Assembly: GCA_903911925.1 (NCBI GenBank)
Contig: CAIWFH010000081.1
Coordinates: 1-64,000, forward strand
Direction: 5' to 3'
DNA: 64,000 nt
Source: an uncultured Acidobacteriaceae bacterium
GTDB taxonomy: Bacteria; Acidobacteriota; Terriglobia; Terriglobales; Acidobacteriaceae
How positions within the stretch are numbered: the stretch's first letter is position 1; each line of letters starts with the position of its first letter. Both the position numbers and the translations under genes were made by a program. Of the stretch, positions 1 to 8,662 are shown in pieces. The notes under the pieces are model-generated. The model did not search any database, had not been told where the DNA came from, and saw only the letters and a program-made list of their open reading frames with translations.

Positions 1-70
1 CGCAAGACCCCGGGAGGGCCTTCTCAGATGGAGCGGCCGGGATTCGAATCACCCTTGTGTGCCAAGAGCA

Positions 71-98
71 CGAATAGAAGTCTGTCGGCAACTATTCG
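71..98. other. Inverted repeat downstream of TonB receptor gene
   Basis: A perfect 7-bp inverted repeat (CGAATAG and CTATTCG) with a 14-base loop lies about 80 bases past the stop of the leftmost minus-strand gene. There is no T-tract on either side, so a rho-independent terminator is doubtful. The rest of positions 1-178 shows no gene I can support. Confidence 0.25.
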
Positions 99-178
99 CA
101 AATACCGCTGGACAGGTGCGGGCTTTTTCATAGAAGGATGATAGCCGATTTTACGTTGCGTATTTCAGACTCAGCACA

Positions 179-2626
179 CTAGAAGTCGATTTTGAGGCGG
201 ACGGAGAAACTGCGGGAGGGGCCAATCGCGTTTCCAGAGAAGAGTCCGCCGAAGTTGATTACTTCAAGCTTGTTGCCCAAGTTCTGGACGTCGGCCTGCA
301 GCCTTGTCGAGTATCTTTCGTGCTTGAGCAAATCGGCTCCCAATGAAGCATTTCCGGTGAGATAGGGCTTGATGCGGTCGCGATTGAAATCGAGGCGATT
401 GATGACTGCCAGACCGTATTCAACCGCATATTGCCGAGGAGTTAGATCTGGTTCAAAGGGCAGTCCGCTGTTGTAGTCGCTTCCGAGCGCGATCCACAAA
501 CGCGGGGCGGCCTGGTAACGCACCCGTGTGCGCACCGTGTTTCGCTGGTCTTGCGAATCGGGCGAATGCCCGGTTAGCTGGCTAAGTGCGCCTGCTGCAC
601 CGTCCCCAAGAAACAAGCCACCGGTCACCGGATTCCAGACATTGCCCACGATGTATGAGTAGCTGGCGAGGCCTGAAAAGCGCCCCCAGCGATGAACCTC
701 AAGCTTCGCCTCAGCACCGTAGAGGATGCCTTTCTCAAATGAGATGGGAAAGCTAATTCCGGTGCTGAGAATTTGCGAATCGTCGGCGTAATTACTCACG
801 TCGCGGCGAAACATGTTCGCGTCAATCCGCAGCTTATCGAAGAGTGCTTTCGTCAGGCCGAATTCATAGTAGCTTCCGTGCGAGGGCTGGACCGGGAGTT
901 GCAATGCGGGAACGCTGGTGTCTAAAGACTCCGCGGCGGGAGAACTGGACAACAGGATGTTCTCAAAGGATGGCGTCTGGAAGATGCGGTCATAGGAGCC
1001 GTGCAGGATCAGGGCAACTTTGGGGAAGTAGCGCGAGATGGCGACACGCGGGCTCACCGCATCCTGGTTCACCAGCACCTGGTAGTGGTCCCACCGCAGG
1101 CCAGCATTGACCGTCCACTTCCCGAGGCGGACGAGGTCCTGAATGTAGGCCGATTGTTCGAGATCGGGACGGCTTCCCGTAAAAGCAAAGGTAGTGGCCC
1201 CTGCATCGAGAATCCCCAAAGCGATGGGGCATTGAGCATTTGAAAGATCGGCGCAGTCGGGCAAGACGTAGCTGAAGTCCTCGTTCAGGAATGTCACGTC
1301 GGATTCGACGCCTGCCTTCCAATCTTGCCGGCCGCGATGAACTGAGCCGCTGCCGTTGAAATAGATCTCCTTGAAATGGTTGTGCTGGGTGGCAATGACT
1401 GGCCAGGACGACGGGTTGGAATGAAAATCGTTGGAGTTATCGCGGACCATCTCTCGAAGCCAGCCTATCCCGTTGGAGGAAAAGATGTGTTGATAGGAGG
1501 CGCTGCCCATGGTCTCAACATTGCTACTCGTCTGCACTTGGCCGCCGGGAATGAACACGCAGCTACTGGGCTCCTCGCTTACAGGAACTGACGGGCAGCC
1601 GACGGAGTTGTCTGCGTCAGGCACCCACGCTCCATTCTGCTGAACCTCTTCGTTGGGGATCTCATAGCGCGCAAGTTCATGGCGGGCGATCAGGGTGAGA
1701 CGATCTCTCTGCGACAGGTCGCGCCCATAGCTGAGCGAAAAGCTGCCGGTGGTGCCGTTGTTTGTGTAGTTCTCAGGGACCACCGGGTTGAGATAGTGGG
1801 CAGTCATGTTGCCTGCAGCACTGACCCCAATCGTGTTTTGTCCCCAATTGCCCTGCAGGCCAGCGAATGCGCCGGCGGTGCTGAAACTTCCGCCTGAAAG
1901 AGCAAGGTTGCCGTGAATGCCGGGATCGACATTACGCAGCGTATTGACCTCGATGACGCCGCCCATTTTGCGGCCGTACTCGGCGGGAATGCCAGCCGTG
2001 CAAACGGTGAGGGACTCGACATCGTCGGCTTCGATTTCCGGACCGAGACCAGGAGAGCGATTGTCGGTAAGCGGGATGCCATCAACTACGAATTGCGTTT
2101 GATATTCCGATCCGCGAGGATGCAGCACGGCGTTGCCTTCATAAAGCCAACCTGGCTGCGAATCGACAAGATCCTGCAGCGAGCGGCCGGGCAGAGAAGC
2201 AGGCCGATCTTGAATGATGCCCGCGCCGATGCGGCTGACAGAACCGGCTTGATCGGGGTTCATCAGCGTGCTGCCTGCATTAACAGTTATGGAGGCGGTG
2301 GCGGTGGGAATCTTCAACTGAATGCTGTGGTAGGTGGGCGTCGAAGCACGTATCTCGACAAGCTCGGATACAGGAGCGAAACCAGACTCTGCGATTTCGA
2401 GCCTGTAGACTCCGAAGGGAATCTGACGAACGGTAAGAATGCCTTCCTGGTCGGTGACTGCTTTCTGAAGGAACTGATTGGCTTCACTTGCCAACTCGGT
2501 GGATATCTGGACGCCAAGACCCGCAGGGTTGGTGACCTTCAGGCGCAGCTCTCCAATGTTGCTTTGCGCAAAAAGAGGGTAGGAGCCGATAACAGCGATC
2601 AAAACGGATTGGAGCATCGGCTTCAT
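179..2626 (-). CDS. TonB-dependent receptor with carboxypeptidase-regulatory N-terminal domain
   Basis: Predicted outer-membrane receptor of 815 aa. Residues 1-21 form a signal peptide ending FAQ. Residues about 25-110 resemble a carboxypeptidase-regulatory-like beta-sandwich. A plug domain follows at about 125-235, with a ligand-gate-like segment FVVDGIPLTDNR and the plug end GGVIEVNT. The rest has the alternating pattern of a beta-barrel and ends in a terminal Phe (RLKIDF), as expected for Bam-dependent outer-membrane proteins. Such receptors import large substrates using TonB energy; the substrate cannot be told from sequence. The ATG at 2626 directly precedes the signal peptide. The gene lies 158 bp downstream of the M13 peptidase gene on the same strand, so cotranscription is possible but unproven. 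Confidence 0.85.
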   Translation of the reverse strand: MKPMLQSVLIAVIGSYPLFAQSNIGELRLKVTNPAGLGVQISTELASEANQFLQKAVTDQEGILTVRQIPFGVYRLEIAESGFAPVSELVEIRASTPTYHSIQLKIPTATASITVNAGSTLMNPDQAGSVSRIGAGIIQDRPASLPGRSLQDLVDSQPGWLYEGNAVLHPRGSEYQTQFVVDGIPLTDNRSPGLGPEIEADDVESLTVCTAGIPAEYGRKMGGVIEVNTLRNVDPGIHGNLALSGGSFSTAGAFAGLQGNWGQNTIGVSAAGNMTAHYLNPVVPENYTNNGTTGSFSLSYGRDLSQRDRLTLIARHELARYEIPNEEVQQNGAWVPDADNSVGCPSVPVSEEPSSCVFIPGGQVQTSSNVETMGSASYQHIFSSNGIGWLREMVRDNSNDFHSNPSSWPVIATQHNHFKEIYFNGSGSVHRGRQDWKAGVESDVTFLNEDFSYVLPDCADLSNAQCPIALGILDAGATTFAFTGSRPDLEQSAYIQDLVRLGKWTVNAGLRWDHYQVLVNQDAVSPRVAISRYFPKVALILHGSYDRIFQTPSFENILLSSSPAAESLDTSVPALQLPVQPSHGSYYEFGLTKALFDKLRIDANMFRRDVSNYADDSQILSTGISFPISFEKGILYGAEAKLEVHRWGRFSGLASYSYIVGNVWNPVTGGLFLGDGAAGALSQLTGHSPDSQDQRNTVRTRVRYQAAPRLWIALGSDYNSGLPFEPDLTPRQYAVEYGLAVINRLDFNRDRIKPYLTGNASLGADLLKHERYSTRLQADVQNLGNKLEVINFGGLFSGNAIGPSRSFSVRLKIDF

Positions 2627-2784
2627 AGAGTGACTTATTTCAACCTCAAAAAGTAAGCTCTGGTCCAGACTGCTTTCGGGACGGTTGAAGTCGCGCCCCT
2701 AGACAAAGCGATTTTTGGAACACGCTCCGAGTCGATCTCGACGATGCGCGGCAATGCCGGCGTATGAGCGGCACATCGTGCGAG

Positions 2785-4908
2785 CTACCACACATGGCAA
2801 GAATTCTCTGCGTACATGGGCTGGCCTTTTGTGCATCCGAAGGCTTTGCCGAATTCGTCAAAATTCTGGATGGCGCCGTTGACACGCGAGCGCGCCGGGG
2901 AATGCGGGTCGTTGGCGGCCGACTGGCGGGCGGAACGCGCGCCCTGGTTCTGGCACCAGACCTGCGCGAACGACAGGAAGAAACGCTGCTTCGCGCTGTA
3001 GCCGTTGATCGAATCCTGTGCGGTGTTTCCTTCGGCAGCCAATGCTTCAGTGAGTGCTTGAAATGCGATGCGCAGACCGCCATTGTCGGCGGTGTTCTCG
3101 GCGAGTGTGAGCCTTCCGTTCACCTTGAGCAGCGGCAGATTGCCGGGATCGGGCATGGCCTCGAAGCTGCCGTATTCCTCAATCTCGCAGGCGGTCTTCT
3201 CGGCGAAGCGGCGATGATCATCCGGGGTTTGCCACTCCCGCAGATTGCCCTTGCTGTCGAATCTCGATCCGAGGCCGTCGAATCCGTGCGTCAACTCGTG
3301 CCCCAGGACGACGCCGATGGCGCCGAAGTTAACCGATGGATCTGCGGCCTCAGGGTCGAAGAAAGGCGGCTGAATAATGCCGGCAGGGATGTCGAGGCTG
3401 TTGCTTGGCCGCAGATAGACGGCGTCCACGGTCGGAGGCGCGATGCTCCATACGCGATCCTCTGTCGGCTTGCCGGCTTCGTTCAGCTTATAGGTGCGCT
3501 CAAAGACGCGGCTGTGCCGCAGGTTTCCGATCAGATCGCTGCGGTCGACTTTCAGGCTGGAGTAATTGCGCCAATTCTCGGGGCTTCCGATCCGGTTCCG
3601 GATCAACGCCAATTTTTGCGCCGCGAGTTTCTTCGTCGTATCGCTCATCCACGGAACTGCATCGATTTCGTCGCCGAGTGCCTTGTCAAGAGAGGCGACC
3701 AGCTTTTCAATGCCGGTCTTGGCGCCGGGAGTGAAGTTCTGCTTGACCCAGTCCTGGCCGATCGAGTCGCCCAGCGCCTGATCGGTCATTTCTGTGCAGA
3801 CTTTCCAGCGCGGTTTCGGCTGATCCTGTCGTGTGAAGAATCCACCCCAGAAAGCGAAATCTTCGTCGCGGAAGGCCTTGGGCAGAGCTTCGACCTGCTC
3901 GTTCAAGACATGCCAACGAAAGTAGGACTTCCACATATCAACGGGGACGGAGACAAGCAAGCCATCGAGCGAATTCAGAAAGTCCGGGTCGGCTACATTG
4001 AGTGTTTCGACTGGCGGCGCAGCCAGTCGCTTGAAGTAGGCCGCGAAGTCAAAGCCGGGCGCGAGCTTCTGAAGGTCAGCAAAGGAGAGGATGTGATTGC
4101 GCTTGCCGGGGTCGCTCAAGTCGGCACCGCCGATCGAAGCCTGAGCGAGTAATGTCTCGACGTTCAAAACGGCGTCCGCTTCCGCGATGGCTCGCTCCAT
4201 CGTATCGCCGGCAAGCATGAAGACGCGGATCACGTGGCTCGTAAATCGCCTGCGGAAATACCCCTTCTGAGAGAGATATGGGTCGCGGCTGGGCAACGTG
4301 AGGCCGCTCTGGGAGATGTTCAGGATTTGCCTGGATGAGTTGCCTGGATCGGGCACGACATCGAGGCGGAACAGCGGCGCAGGTTCTCCGGAAGCGGCAA
4401 GATCGCCGATGAGCGCGGCCAAGCCCTTTGCCTCCTGGAACTCGGAGATGCGTCTCAGTGCAGGCTCAAGAGGCTGAAGGCCCTTGCTCTCCAACAGCGA
4501 GACGTTCATGCACGCGGCGAAATAGTCGCCATATTGCCTTTGCAGCGGAGTTGCCGGCTCTTTGGCGGCAGCGTCCAGCAGTTGCCAGAGTTCGTAGAGG
4601 TTCCGCTCCTTGAGCAGGGAGAACGAGCGGACCCATCGCACCTGGTCGGGAGGAAGCGGATTGTCCTTAATCCAATTGCCGCACGCGTACTGATAAAAGT
4701 CGGTGCATGGATCGGCTGATTTGTCGATGGCGGCGAGGTCAAGACCTTTGAGCACGGGCTGGGCCACCGGCTTCTCTTCATCATCGAGCAAGGCAGGTGC
4801 GGTCTGCGCCAACGAGGCCACGGCCGAAAGCAAAGAAATAGCAACGAGCGCGACAGCCAGAATTGCGGCTACACTTTGCCTCTGTCGCGGGGGCTTGCCC
4901 GTGAACAT
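2785..4908 (-). CDS. M13 (neprilysin/PepO-like) zinc endopeptidase, secreted
   Basis: Zinc metalloendopeptidase of about 707 aa that would cleave oligopeptides in the periplasm or outside the cell. The zinc motif is GHELTHG (HELTH near residues 537-541) with the third ligand in ENTADNG about 65 residues later, and the protein ends in the M13-typical CHVW. The N-terminal domain begins with the family-like CTDFYQYACGNW. I place the start at the ATG at 4908 because it puts the basic stretch and hydrophobic signal segment (AAILAVALVAISLLSAVASLA) close to the N-terminus. An in-frame ATG at 4998 would add 30 Arg-rich residues. It follows the quinoprotein gene on the same strand after a 291-bp gap and precedes the TonB receptor. 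Family call is very sure; substrate unknown. Confidence 0.93.
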   Translation of the reverse strand: MFTGKPPRQRQSVAAILAVALVAISLLSAVASLAQTAPALLDDEEKPVAQPVLKGLDLAAIDKSADPCTDFYQYACGNWIKDNPLPPDQVRWVRSFSLLKERNLYELWQLLDAAAKEPATPLQRQYGDYFAACMNVSLLESKGLQPLEPALRRISEFQEAKGLAALIGDLAASGEPAPLFRLDVVPDPGNSSRQILNISQSGLTLPSRDPYLSQKGYFRRRFTSHVIRVFMLAGDTMERAIAEADAVLNVETLLAQASIGGADLSDPGKRNHILSFADLQKLAPGFDFAAYFKRLAAPPVETLNVADPDFLNSLDGLLVSVPVDMWKSYFRWHVLNEQVEALPKAFRDEDFAFWGGFFTRQDQPKPRWKVCTEMTDQALGDSIGQDWVKQNFTPGAKTGIEKLVASLDKALGDEIDAVPWMSDTTKKLAAQKLALIRNRIGSPENWRNYSSLKVDRSDLIGNLRHSRVFERTYKLNEAGKPTEDRVWSIAPPTVDAVYLRPSNSLDIPAGIIQPPFFDPEAADPSVNFGAIGVVLGHELTHGFDGLGSRFDSKGNLREWQTPDDHRRFAEKTACEIEEYGSFEAMPDPGNLPLLKVNGRLTLAENTADNGGLRIAFQALTEALAAEGNTAQDSINGYSAKQRFFLSFAQVWCQNQGARSARQSAANDPHSPARSRVNGAIQNFDEFGKAFGCTKGQPMYAENSCHVW

Positions 4909-5110
4909 CCGATCAGTTTTCACGAGTTGATCTTCGAGCAGAGGATTCCCGGCGCGTCGTCTCTTCCCGCTTGCGCGTGACGACCTTCTGTTTTGCATCG
5001 TTCAGGTCTCCCGATTCTCTCTTTGGGCGGTGCGCCGAATAAATGATTTGGCGGCTCGCCCTGGCTCGTGAAGGGTGAAGCCGCCGAGAGTATTCCGCTT
5101 CAGGGTCGGC

Positions 5111-5138
5111 CGCGACCCGTTCGTGAGAACGAATCGCG
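5111..5138. other. Imperfect hairpin between the quinoprotein and M13 genes
   Basis: An inverted repeat in the 291-bp gap: CGCGA and CGTTC arms pair with GAACG and TCGCG arms, separated by a small 2x2 internal loop and a 4-base apical loop. It lies about 60 bases downstream of the quinoprotein stop on the minus strand. No T-run follows, so it could be a factor-dependent terminator, a processing or stabilising hairpin, or chance. Confidence 0.3.
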
Positions 5139-5199
5139 GCTGTCCGTTGACACGCCCAGCAAAAAAGTCGCTGGACTCTTGTTGTCGGGCTTCGAATTC

Positions 5200-6948
5200 C
5201 TACTCATCACCCGGAAGCGCGAAGGCAATCACGGCGTCGCCCAGCACGCCGGGGCCCTCACCGGGTTCGCCGCCAAAGCCGTACACCACGTACTCTTTTC
5301 CTTTGACGACGTAAAAGGCCGGAGACGCGGTTGCGCCGCCTGCATTGGGGACCTTTGACGCATCGAAAGTCCACAGGATCGTTCCCGTCGCGGCATCCGC
5401 GGCGTGAAGGAGCCCATTGCTTTCACCGAAGAAGACCAGGTCGCCGGCGACTCCAATGCCAGAGTCGGGATTCACGCCGGGAGTCATAGCGTCCTTCCAG
5501 GCGAGTTTGCCCGTACGCGTGTCAATGGCTCCGTAAACACCATGAGGCGTTGCGTTGGGAACATCGAACGTCCCTGTGAACGAGCACACACCAAATGGGA
5601 GCGGGCAAAGCAAATCGTTCACCGGGTCATTTGTGATTCCGACATCGACAGGCGAATAACGGGAATGCGAATAGAGGAAGTGGGTTCGTGGGCTATAAGC
5701 CGCAGGAGGCCATTCCACTCCGTCCGCCCATGGCTGAAACACGAGCGGCGTTGGCTGCATCGTTGTCCACATCGGAGCAGCAGTGTAGCCGACCGGGAGC
5801 GGGAGCTCAGCCGAGTGTTCGAGGAGGGTTGCAATCGAGGACACAGGTTGAGTGGGCCAGGGATGCTGGAAGGCCGCATCGGCCGGCGTGGGTGGAACCG
5901 GCACCTCAGCCCACGGGAAAAGCGACTTGCCGGTGCGCCGATCAAGGATGAACGTATACCCCGTCTTCGATGTATGGGCAATGGCCGGAGTGCCGTCCTG
6001 CGCAGTGAAGAGGATTGTCGGCTGCGGGCCGTCAAAATCCCACTGATCATGGTGGACAAATTGGAAGTGCCACTTGTAGTCACCGGTCTCTGAGTCGATG
6101 GCTACAATCGAAGTCGCGTAGAGGTTTAATCCGGCGTGATTGCCGGTGTAAGGCCAGGGGTAGGCATTACCGGTGGCGAAGTACAGCATGTGGAGCTTCT
6201 GATCGAAAGTTGGAGTTCCCCAAACCGAGGCTCCGCCAACAAGGTACGAAGTTCCCTCCCACGACTTGGGCTCAGTTGTCCAGAAACGCCAGACGAGCGA
6301 GCCGTTGTGCAGGTTGTACGCATCTACATGACCGCGAACCCCGAATTCTGCGCCTGAAACACCAACAACGACCTTGTCCTCGACTATCTGCGGAGCAATC
6401 GTCATGCTGGCGCCCATGCTCGGAAGATCGACGGTTGTTTTCCAAACCACTTTGCCGGTCTTCGCATTGAGGGCGACCAGTTTCGCATCAAGGCGCGCGA
6501 CGAAGATCAACCCGTCGGCAAGCGCTACGCCGCGATTATCGTTGTTGCAGCAAATGGGAAGCGTGGAGGGCGACACCATGTCGGTTGGGTGGTAGGCCCA
6601 GATCTGCTTGCCGGTCACGGCATTGACGGCAAAAACATCGTCGTCGCCGGTGGGAATATATGTCACGCCATCGACCTCGATCGGCGTCATTTCCATGGCC
6701 ATGTTGGGGTCGCCGAGAACGCCGGTATGGAAGATCCATGCAGGCTTTAGCCGGTGGACATTGGAAGGGTTGATCTGGTCGACATCCTGATAGCGTTCAT
6801 TGTCCAAAGTGTTTCCGTTGTATGGCCAGTCAACATTCTCCTGGGCGACCAACGGGCGGAGGTTGAGTGCGCCCACGATCAACGCCAGAGCGCATAGTGG
6901 CCTTACGAAGCTGCTTTCAAACGACCTGGAAAAAGATAGGTTCCTCAT
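5200..6948 (-). CDS. PQQ-dependent (quinoprotein) alcohol dehydrogenase, lanthanide-type active site, no cytochrome domain
   Basis: Periplasmic eight-bladed quinoprotein oxidising alcohols to aldehydes with PQQ. The mature part opens with WPYNGNTLDNERY, typical of PQQ dehydrogenases. Numbered from the upstream ATG at 6972, a vicinal disulphide pair CC is at 141-142, metal-site Glu at 209 (GAEFG), Asn at 269 (GNAYP), and catalytic Asp at 312 in WDFD. The Asp two residues later (314) is the residue that distinguishes lanthanide-dependent XoxF/PedH-type enzymes from Ca-dependent MxaF/ExaA-type ones. At about 582 aa it ends after the propeller, so there is no C-terminal haem c domain and a separate electron acceptor is needed. 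I chose the ATG at 6948 because AAGGA precedes it at good spacing. A signal peptide ends near LVAQ. pqqA lies 187 bp upstream on the same strand. Confidence 0.9.
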   Translation of the reverse strand: MRNLSFSRSFESSFVRPLCALALIVGALNLRPLVAQENVDWPYNGNTLDNERYQDVDQINPSNVHRLKPAWIFHTGVLGDPNMAMEMTPIEVDGVTYIPTGDDDVFAVNAVTGKQIWAYHPTDMVSPSTLPICCNNDNRGVALADGLIFVARLDAKLVALNAKTGKVVWKTTVDLPSMGASMTIAPQIVEDKVVVGVSGAEFGVRGHVDAYNLHNGSLVWRFWTTEPKSWEGTSYLVGGASVWGTPTFDQKLHMLYFATGNAYPWPYTGNHAGLNLYATSIVAIDSETGDYKWHFQFVHHDQWDFDGPQPTILFTAQDGTPAIAHTSKTGYTFILDRRTGKSLFPWAEVPVPPTPADAAFQHPWPTQPVSSIATLLEHSAELPLPVGYTAAPMWTTMQPTPLVFQPWADGVEWPPAAYSPRTHFLYSHSRYSPVDVGITNDPVNDLLCPLPFGVCSFTGTFDVPNATPHGVYGAIDTRTGKLAWKDAMTPGVNPDSGIGVAGDLVFFGESNGLLHAADAATGTILWTFDASKVPNAGGATASPAFYVVKGKEYVVYGFGGEPGEGPGVLGDAVIAFALPGDE

Positions 6949-7135
6949 CGCATTCCTTTCCGAATGCGCCAACCCGAGTGGCAGGGCCGAGGGTGGCTTC
7001 TACTAACTCGCTCGATTACGCCGGTCGAAAAACGCAGACCGAGCAAGCGATCCGGCAAATCGCAAAGCGTGCCGCGAAGGGACTGCCTCCGAATCAGACA
7101 AACTACCGCTTACGTCACGGCGCTTTTGCGAACTA

Positions 7136-7222
7136 CTAAATCTCCGCAGGGGCGTAACTGTTGATTTCGCATCCGAGGTTAATCTCTTTGACTTCCGGGC
7201 GGGTCCAGACTTTGGTCTTCAT
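7136..7222 (-). CDS. pqqA: PqqA, precursor peptide of pyrroloquinoline quinone
   Basis: Ribosomal peptide of 28 aa, the source of PQQ. It starts MKTKVWTRPEV and contains the Glu and Tyr that PqqE cross-links, spaced as in all PqqA peptides: Glu19-x-x-x-Tyr23 in CEINSY. The family-typical W-x-x-P segment precedes it. The ATG at 7222 has a good ribosome-binding site (GAGGAGAG) about 7 bases upstream. It lies upstream of the quinoprotein gene on the same strand and is divergent from pqqBCDE, whereas pqqA is often the first gene of the pqq operon. This places the peptide with the enzyme that consumes the cofactor rather than with the enzymes that make it. Cotranscription with the dehydrogenase is an inference. 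Confidence 0.88.
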   Translation of the reverse strand: MKTKVWTRPEVKEINLGCEINSYAPAEI

Positions 7223-7272
7223 TGCAAACTCTCCTCTCTCAGTGCAGCTCACGCGGCAATCTTCACGGTAGT

Positions 7273-7304
7273 TGTCGCTGCAATTGTCACTGCGATGTCA
7301 CTGC
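7273..7304. repeat. Three phased direct repeats TGTCRCTGC upstream of pqqA
   Basis: TGTCGCTGC at 7273-7281, TGTCACTGC at 7285-7293 and TGTCACTGC at 7296-7304 (read on the minus strand as GCAGYGACA). Spacings of 12 and 11 bp put the copies on one face of the helix, the pattern expected of a cooperative regulator-binding site (iteron-like operator). They sit 51-82 bp upstream of the pqqA start codon. That they are an operator is inferred from phasing and position only. Confidence 0.5.
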
Positions 7305-7685
7305 AATGTAATTTCCTGGTTTCGAACTCGAGGGCCATCTTTGCGAACATGCGCGGGATCTTCGATTAACGAATCGAAGGATAGCCGATAGTTTGCCGCG
7401 GCATCGCCTGCGTCCTCTACCGGCAGATGCAAACTGAGCGACATGGTAGGCGCGCGAAAATTTCGCTTGGATTGCGATTCATCAAACAAGGAAGTAAAGT
7501 CTTGTAAAGTCCGCAAGCAAACAAGCAATACAAGAGTCAGACCGATGAGCCGCGCTCATGCGCCCTTTGCTCTTCATCAAGATCACGCGGCGATGCACAC
7601 ATCAAGCAAACATTGTTATGGACGGATTGATGGCGGAAGTCGCGCTTTCCACTACCTGGCCTGCGAGCTTAATTGATCCTCGTGC

Positions 7686-7714
7686 TTGACAGCCGTTCAT
7701 TATTCATTCATATT
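7686..7714 (+). promoter_or_regulatory. Putative sigma-70 promoter of pqqBCDE
   Basis: A consensus -35 TTGACA at 7686-7691 is followed after 17 bases by CATATT at 7709-7714 (or TATTTT at 7711-7716 with 19-base spacing). It lies 36 bp before the chosen pqqB start. The -35 match is perfect and the -10 fair. Confidence 0.5.
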
Positions 7715-7750
7715 TTCCGGGCGGCGAGAGACACGGCGGAGAGCCAGCGA

Positions 7751-8662
7751 ATGTTGCACTTCAGGCTATTGGGCACTGCAGCGGGCGGCGGATTTCCGCA
7801 GTGGAACTGCGCATGCGCGACGTGCGCTTCAAGCCGGGCTGAACCAGGGAGGGTTTCGCCGCGGCTGCAACTGCAGGCGGCGGTATGGAGTTCTCCCGAC
7901 GCCATCTTCCTGTTGAACGCATCGGCGGATCTTCGATTCCAGATTGAAGAAAATTTGGAACTTCGTCCCCGCACCGATCGAGGAAACCGCAATACTCCGA
8001 TTGAGGGCGTGGTGCTGACCACTGCCGACCTAGATCAAGTTCTGGGTATGCTGCTGCTGCGCAAATTTCAGCCTTTGAAGGTGTATGCGACGGCGCTGGT
8101 ACGCCGTGTACTTGAATCGAACAGTTTTATCAGGATGCTGGAACGCGTGCCAAATCAATTGACCTGGGTGGAGATCGAGCCGGGAGTATCTTTTCAACTC
8201 GGCGGGAGCGGCATTGCGTGTACGCCGTTTGACATGGGCGGAGAGCTGCCTTTTTACGCCAGAGAGTTTGGTAGAAACGTACCGGAGCAAGTGAGCCAGG
8301 GGTTGCTTCTCGAAAAAGATGGAATGCGCATAGCGTATACCCCGATGGTGCCGGCGATTACCGATTCGCTTCGATCGATCTACGCCGGGTGCGGGGCGAT
8401 ATTCGTTGACGGCACCTTCTGGAGCAATGAGGAACTGAGTAAAGCGCATACCGGAACGCCGATGGCGCAAGACATAGGGCACGTTCCAATGAGCGGCAAG
8501 GATGGCACGATAGCCCTGTTGTCCGATCTGCCCACAATCCAAAAGATTTTTGTGCATTTGAATAACACCAACCCGGTTCTCGATCCCCGGAGCAGCGCAT
8601 ACAACGCAGTCGTGGAGGCGGGATGGAAAATAGGAGAGGACGGATGGGAACTGGGACAGTGA
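7751..8662 (+). CDS. pqqB: PqqB, PQQ biosynthesis metallo-beta-lactamase-fold oxygenase
   Basis: 303 aa, normal PqqB length. PqqB has a metallo-beta-lactamase fold and is reported to hydroxylate the cross-linked Glu-Tyr intermediate in the cytoplasm. The start MLHFRLLGTAAGGGFPQWN is the family N-terminus, followed by a CACATC cysteine cluster (zinc). I chose the ATG at 7751 because family similarity begins there; an in-frame TTG at 7673 would add 26 unrelated residues and would sit upstream of the predicted promoter. It is the first gene of pqqBCDE and overlaps pqqC by 19 bases. Confidence 0.93.
   Translation: MLHFRLLGTAAGGGFPQWNCACATCASSRAEPGRVSPRLQLQAAVWSSPDAIFLLNASADLRFQIEENLELRPRTDRGNRNTPIEGVVLTTADLDQVLGMLLLRKFQPLKVYATALVRRVLESNSFIRMLERVPNQLTWVEIEPGVSFQLGGSGIACTPFDMGGELPFYAREFGRNVPEQVSQGLLLEKDGMRIAYTPMVPAITDSLRSIYAGCGAIFVDGTFWSNEELSKAHTGTPMAQDIGHVPMSGKDGTIALLSDLPTIQKIFVHLNNTNPVLDPRSSAYNAVVEAGWKIGEDGWELGQ

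Larger units (their letters stand above)
7223..7750. other. Divergent control region between pqqA and pqqB (528 bp)
   Basis: No convincing gene is seen here. The region holds the presumed promoters of the pqqA side (minus) and pqqBCDE (plus). Two separate elements inside it are listed on their own: three phased 9-bp direct repeats near pqqA and a sigma-70-like promoter just before pqqB. Short open frames in the middle lack ribosome-binding sites and protein-like composition. Confidence 0.7.

Noticed and set aside
20..112. tRNA-like 3' part on the minus strand (T-loop-like GATTCGAATC, followed by a CCA)
   Set aside because: The T-stem has a mismatch at the closing pair, the acceptor arms pair over four or five bases only, and no D-arm or anticodon arm can be formed. 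At most a remnant.
2764..4152. 462-codon plus-strand frame across the M13 peptidase gene
   Set aside because: Antisense to a gene with a complete zinc site; no recognisable domain.
7298..7528. 76-codon minus-strand frame between pqqA and pqqB
   Set aside because: No ribosome-binding site, no domain, and it overlaps the repeat-containing control region.
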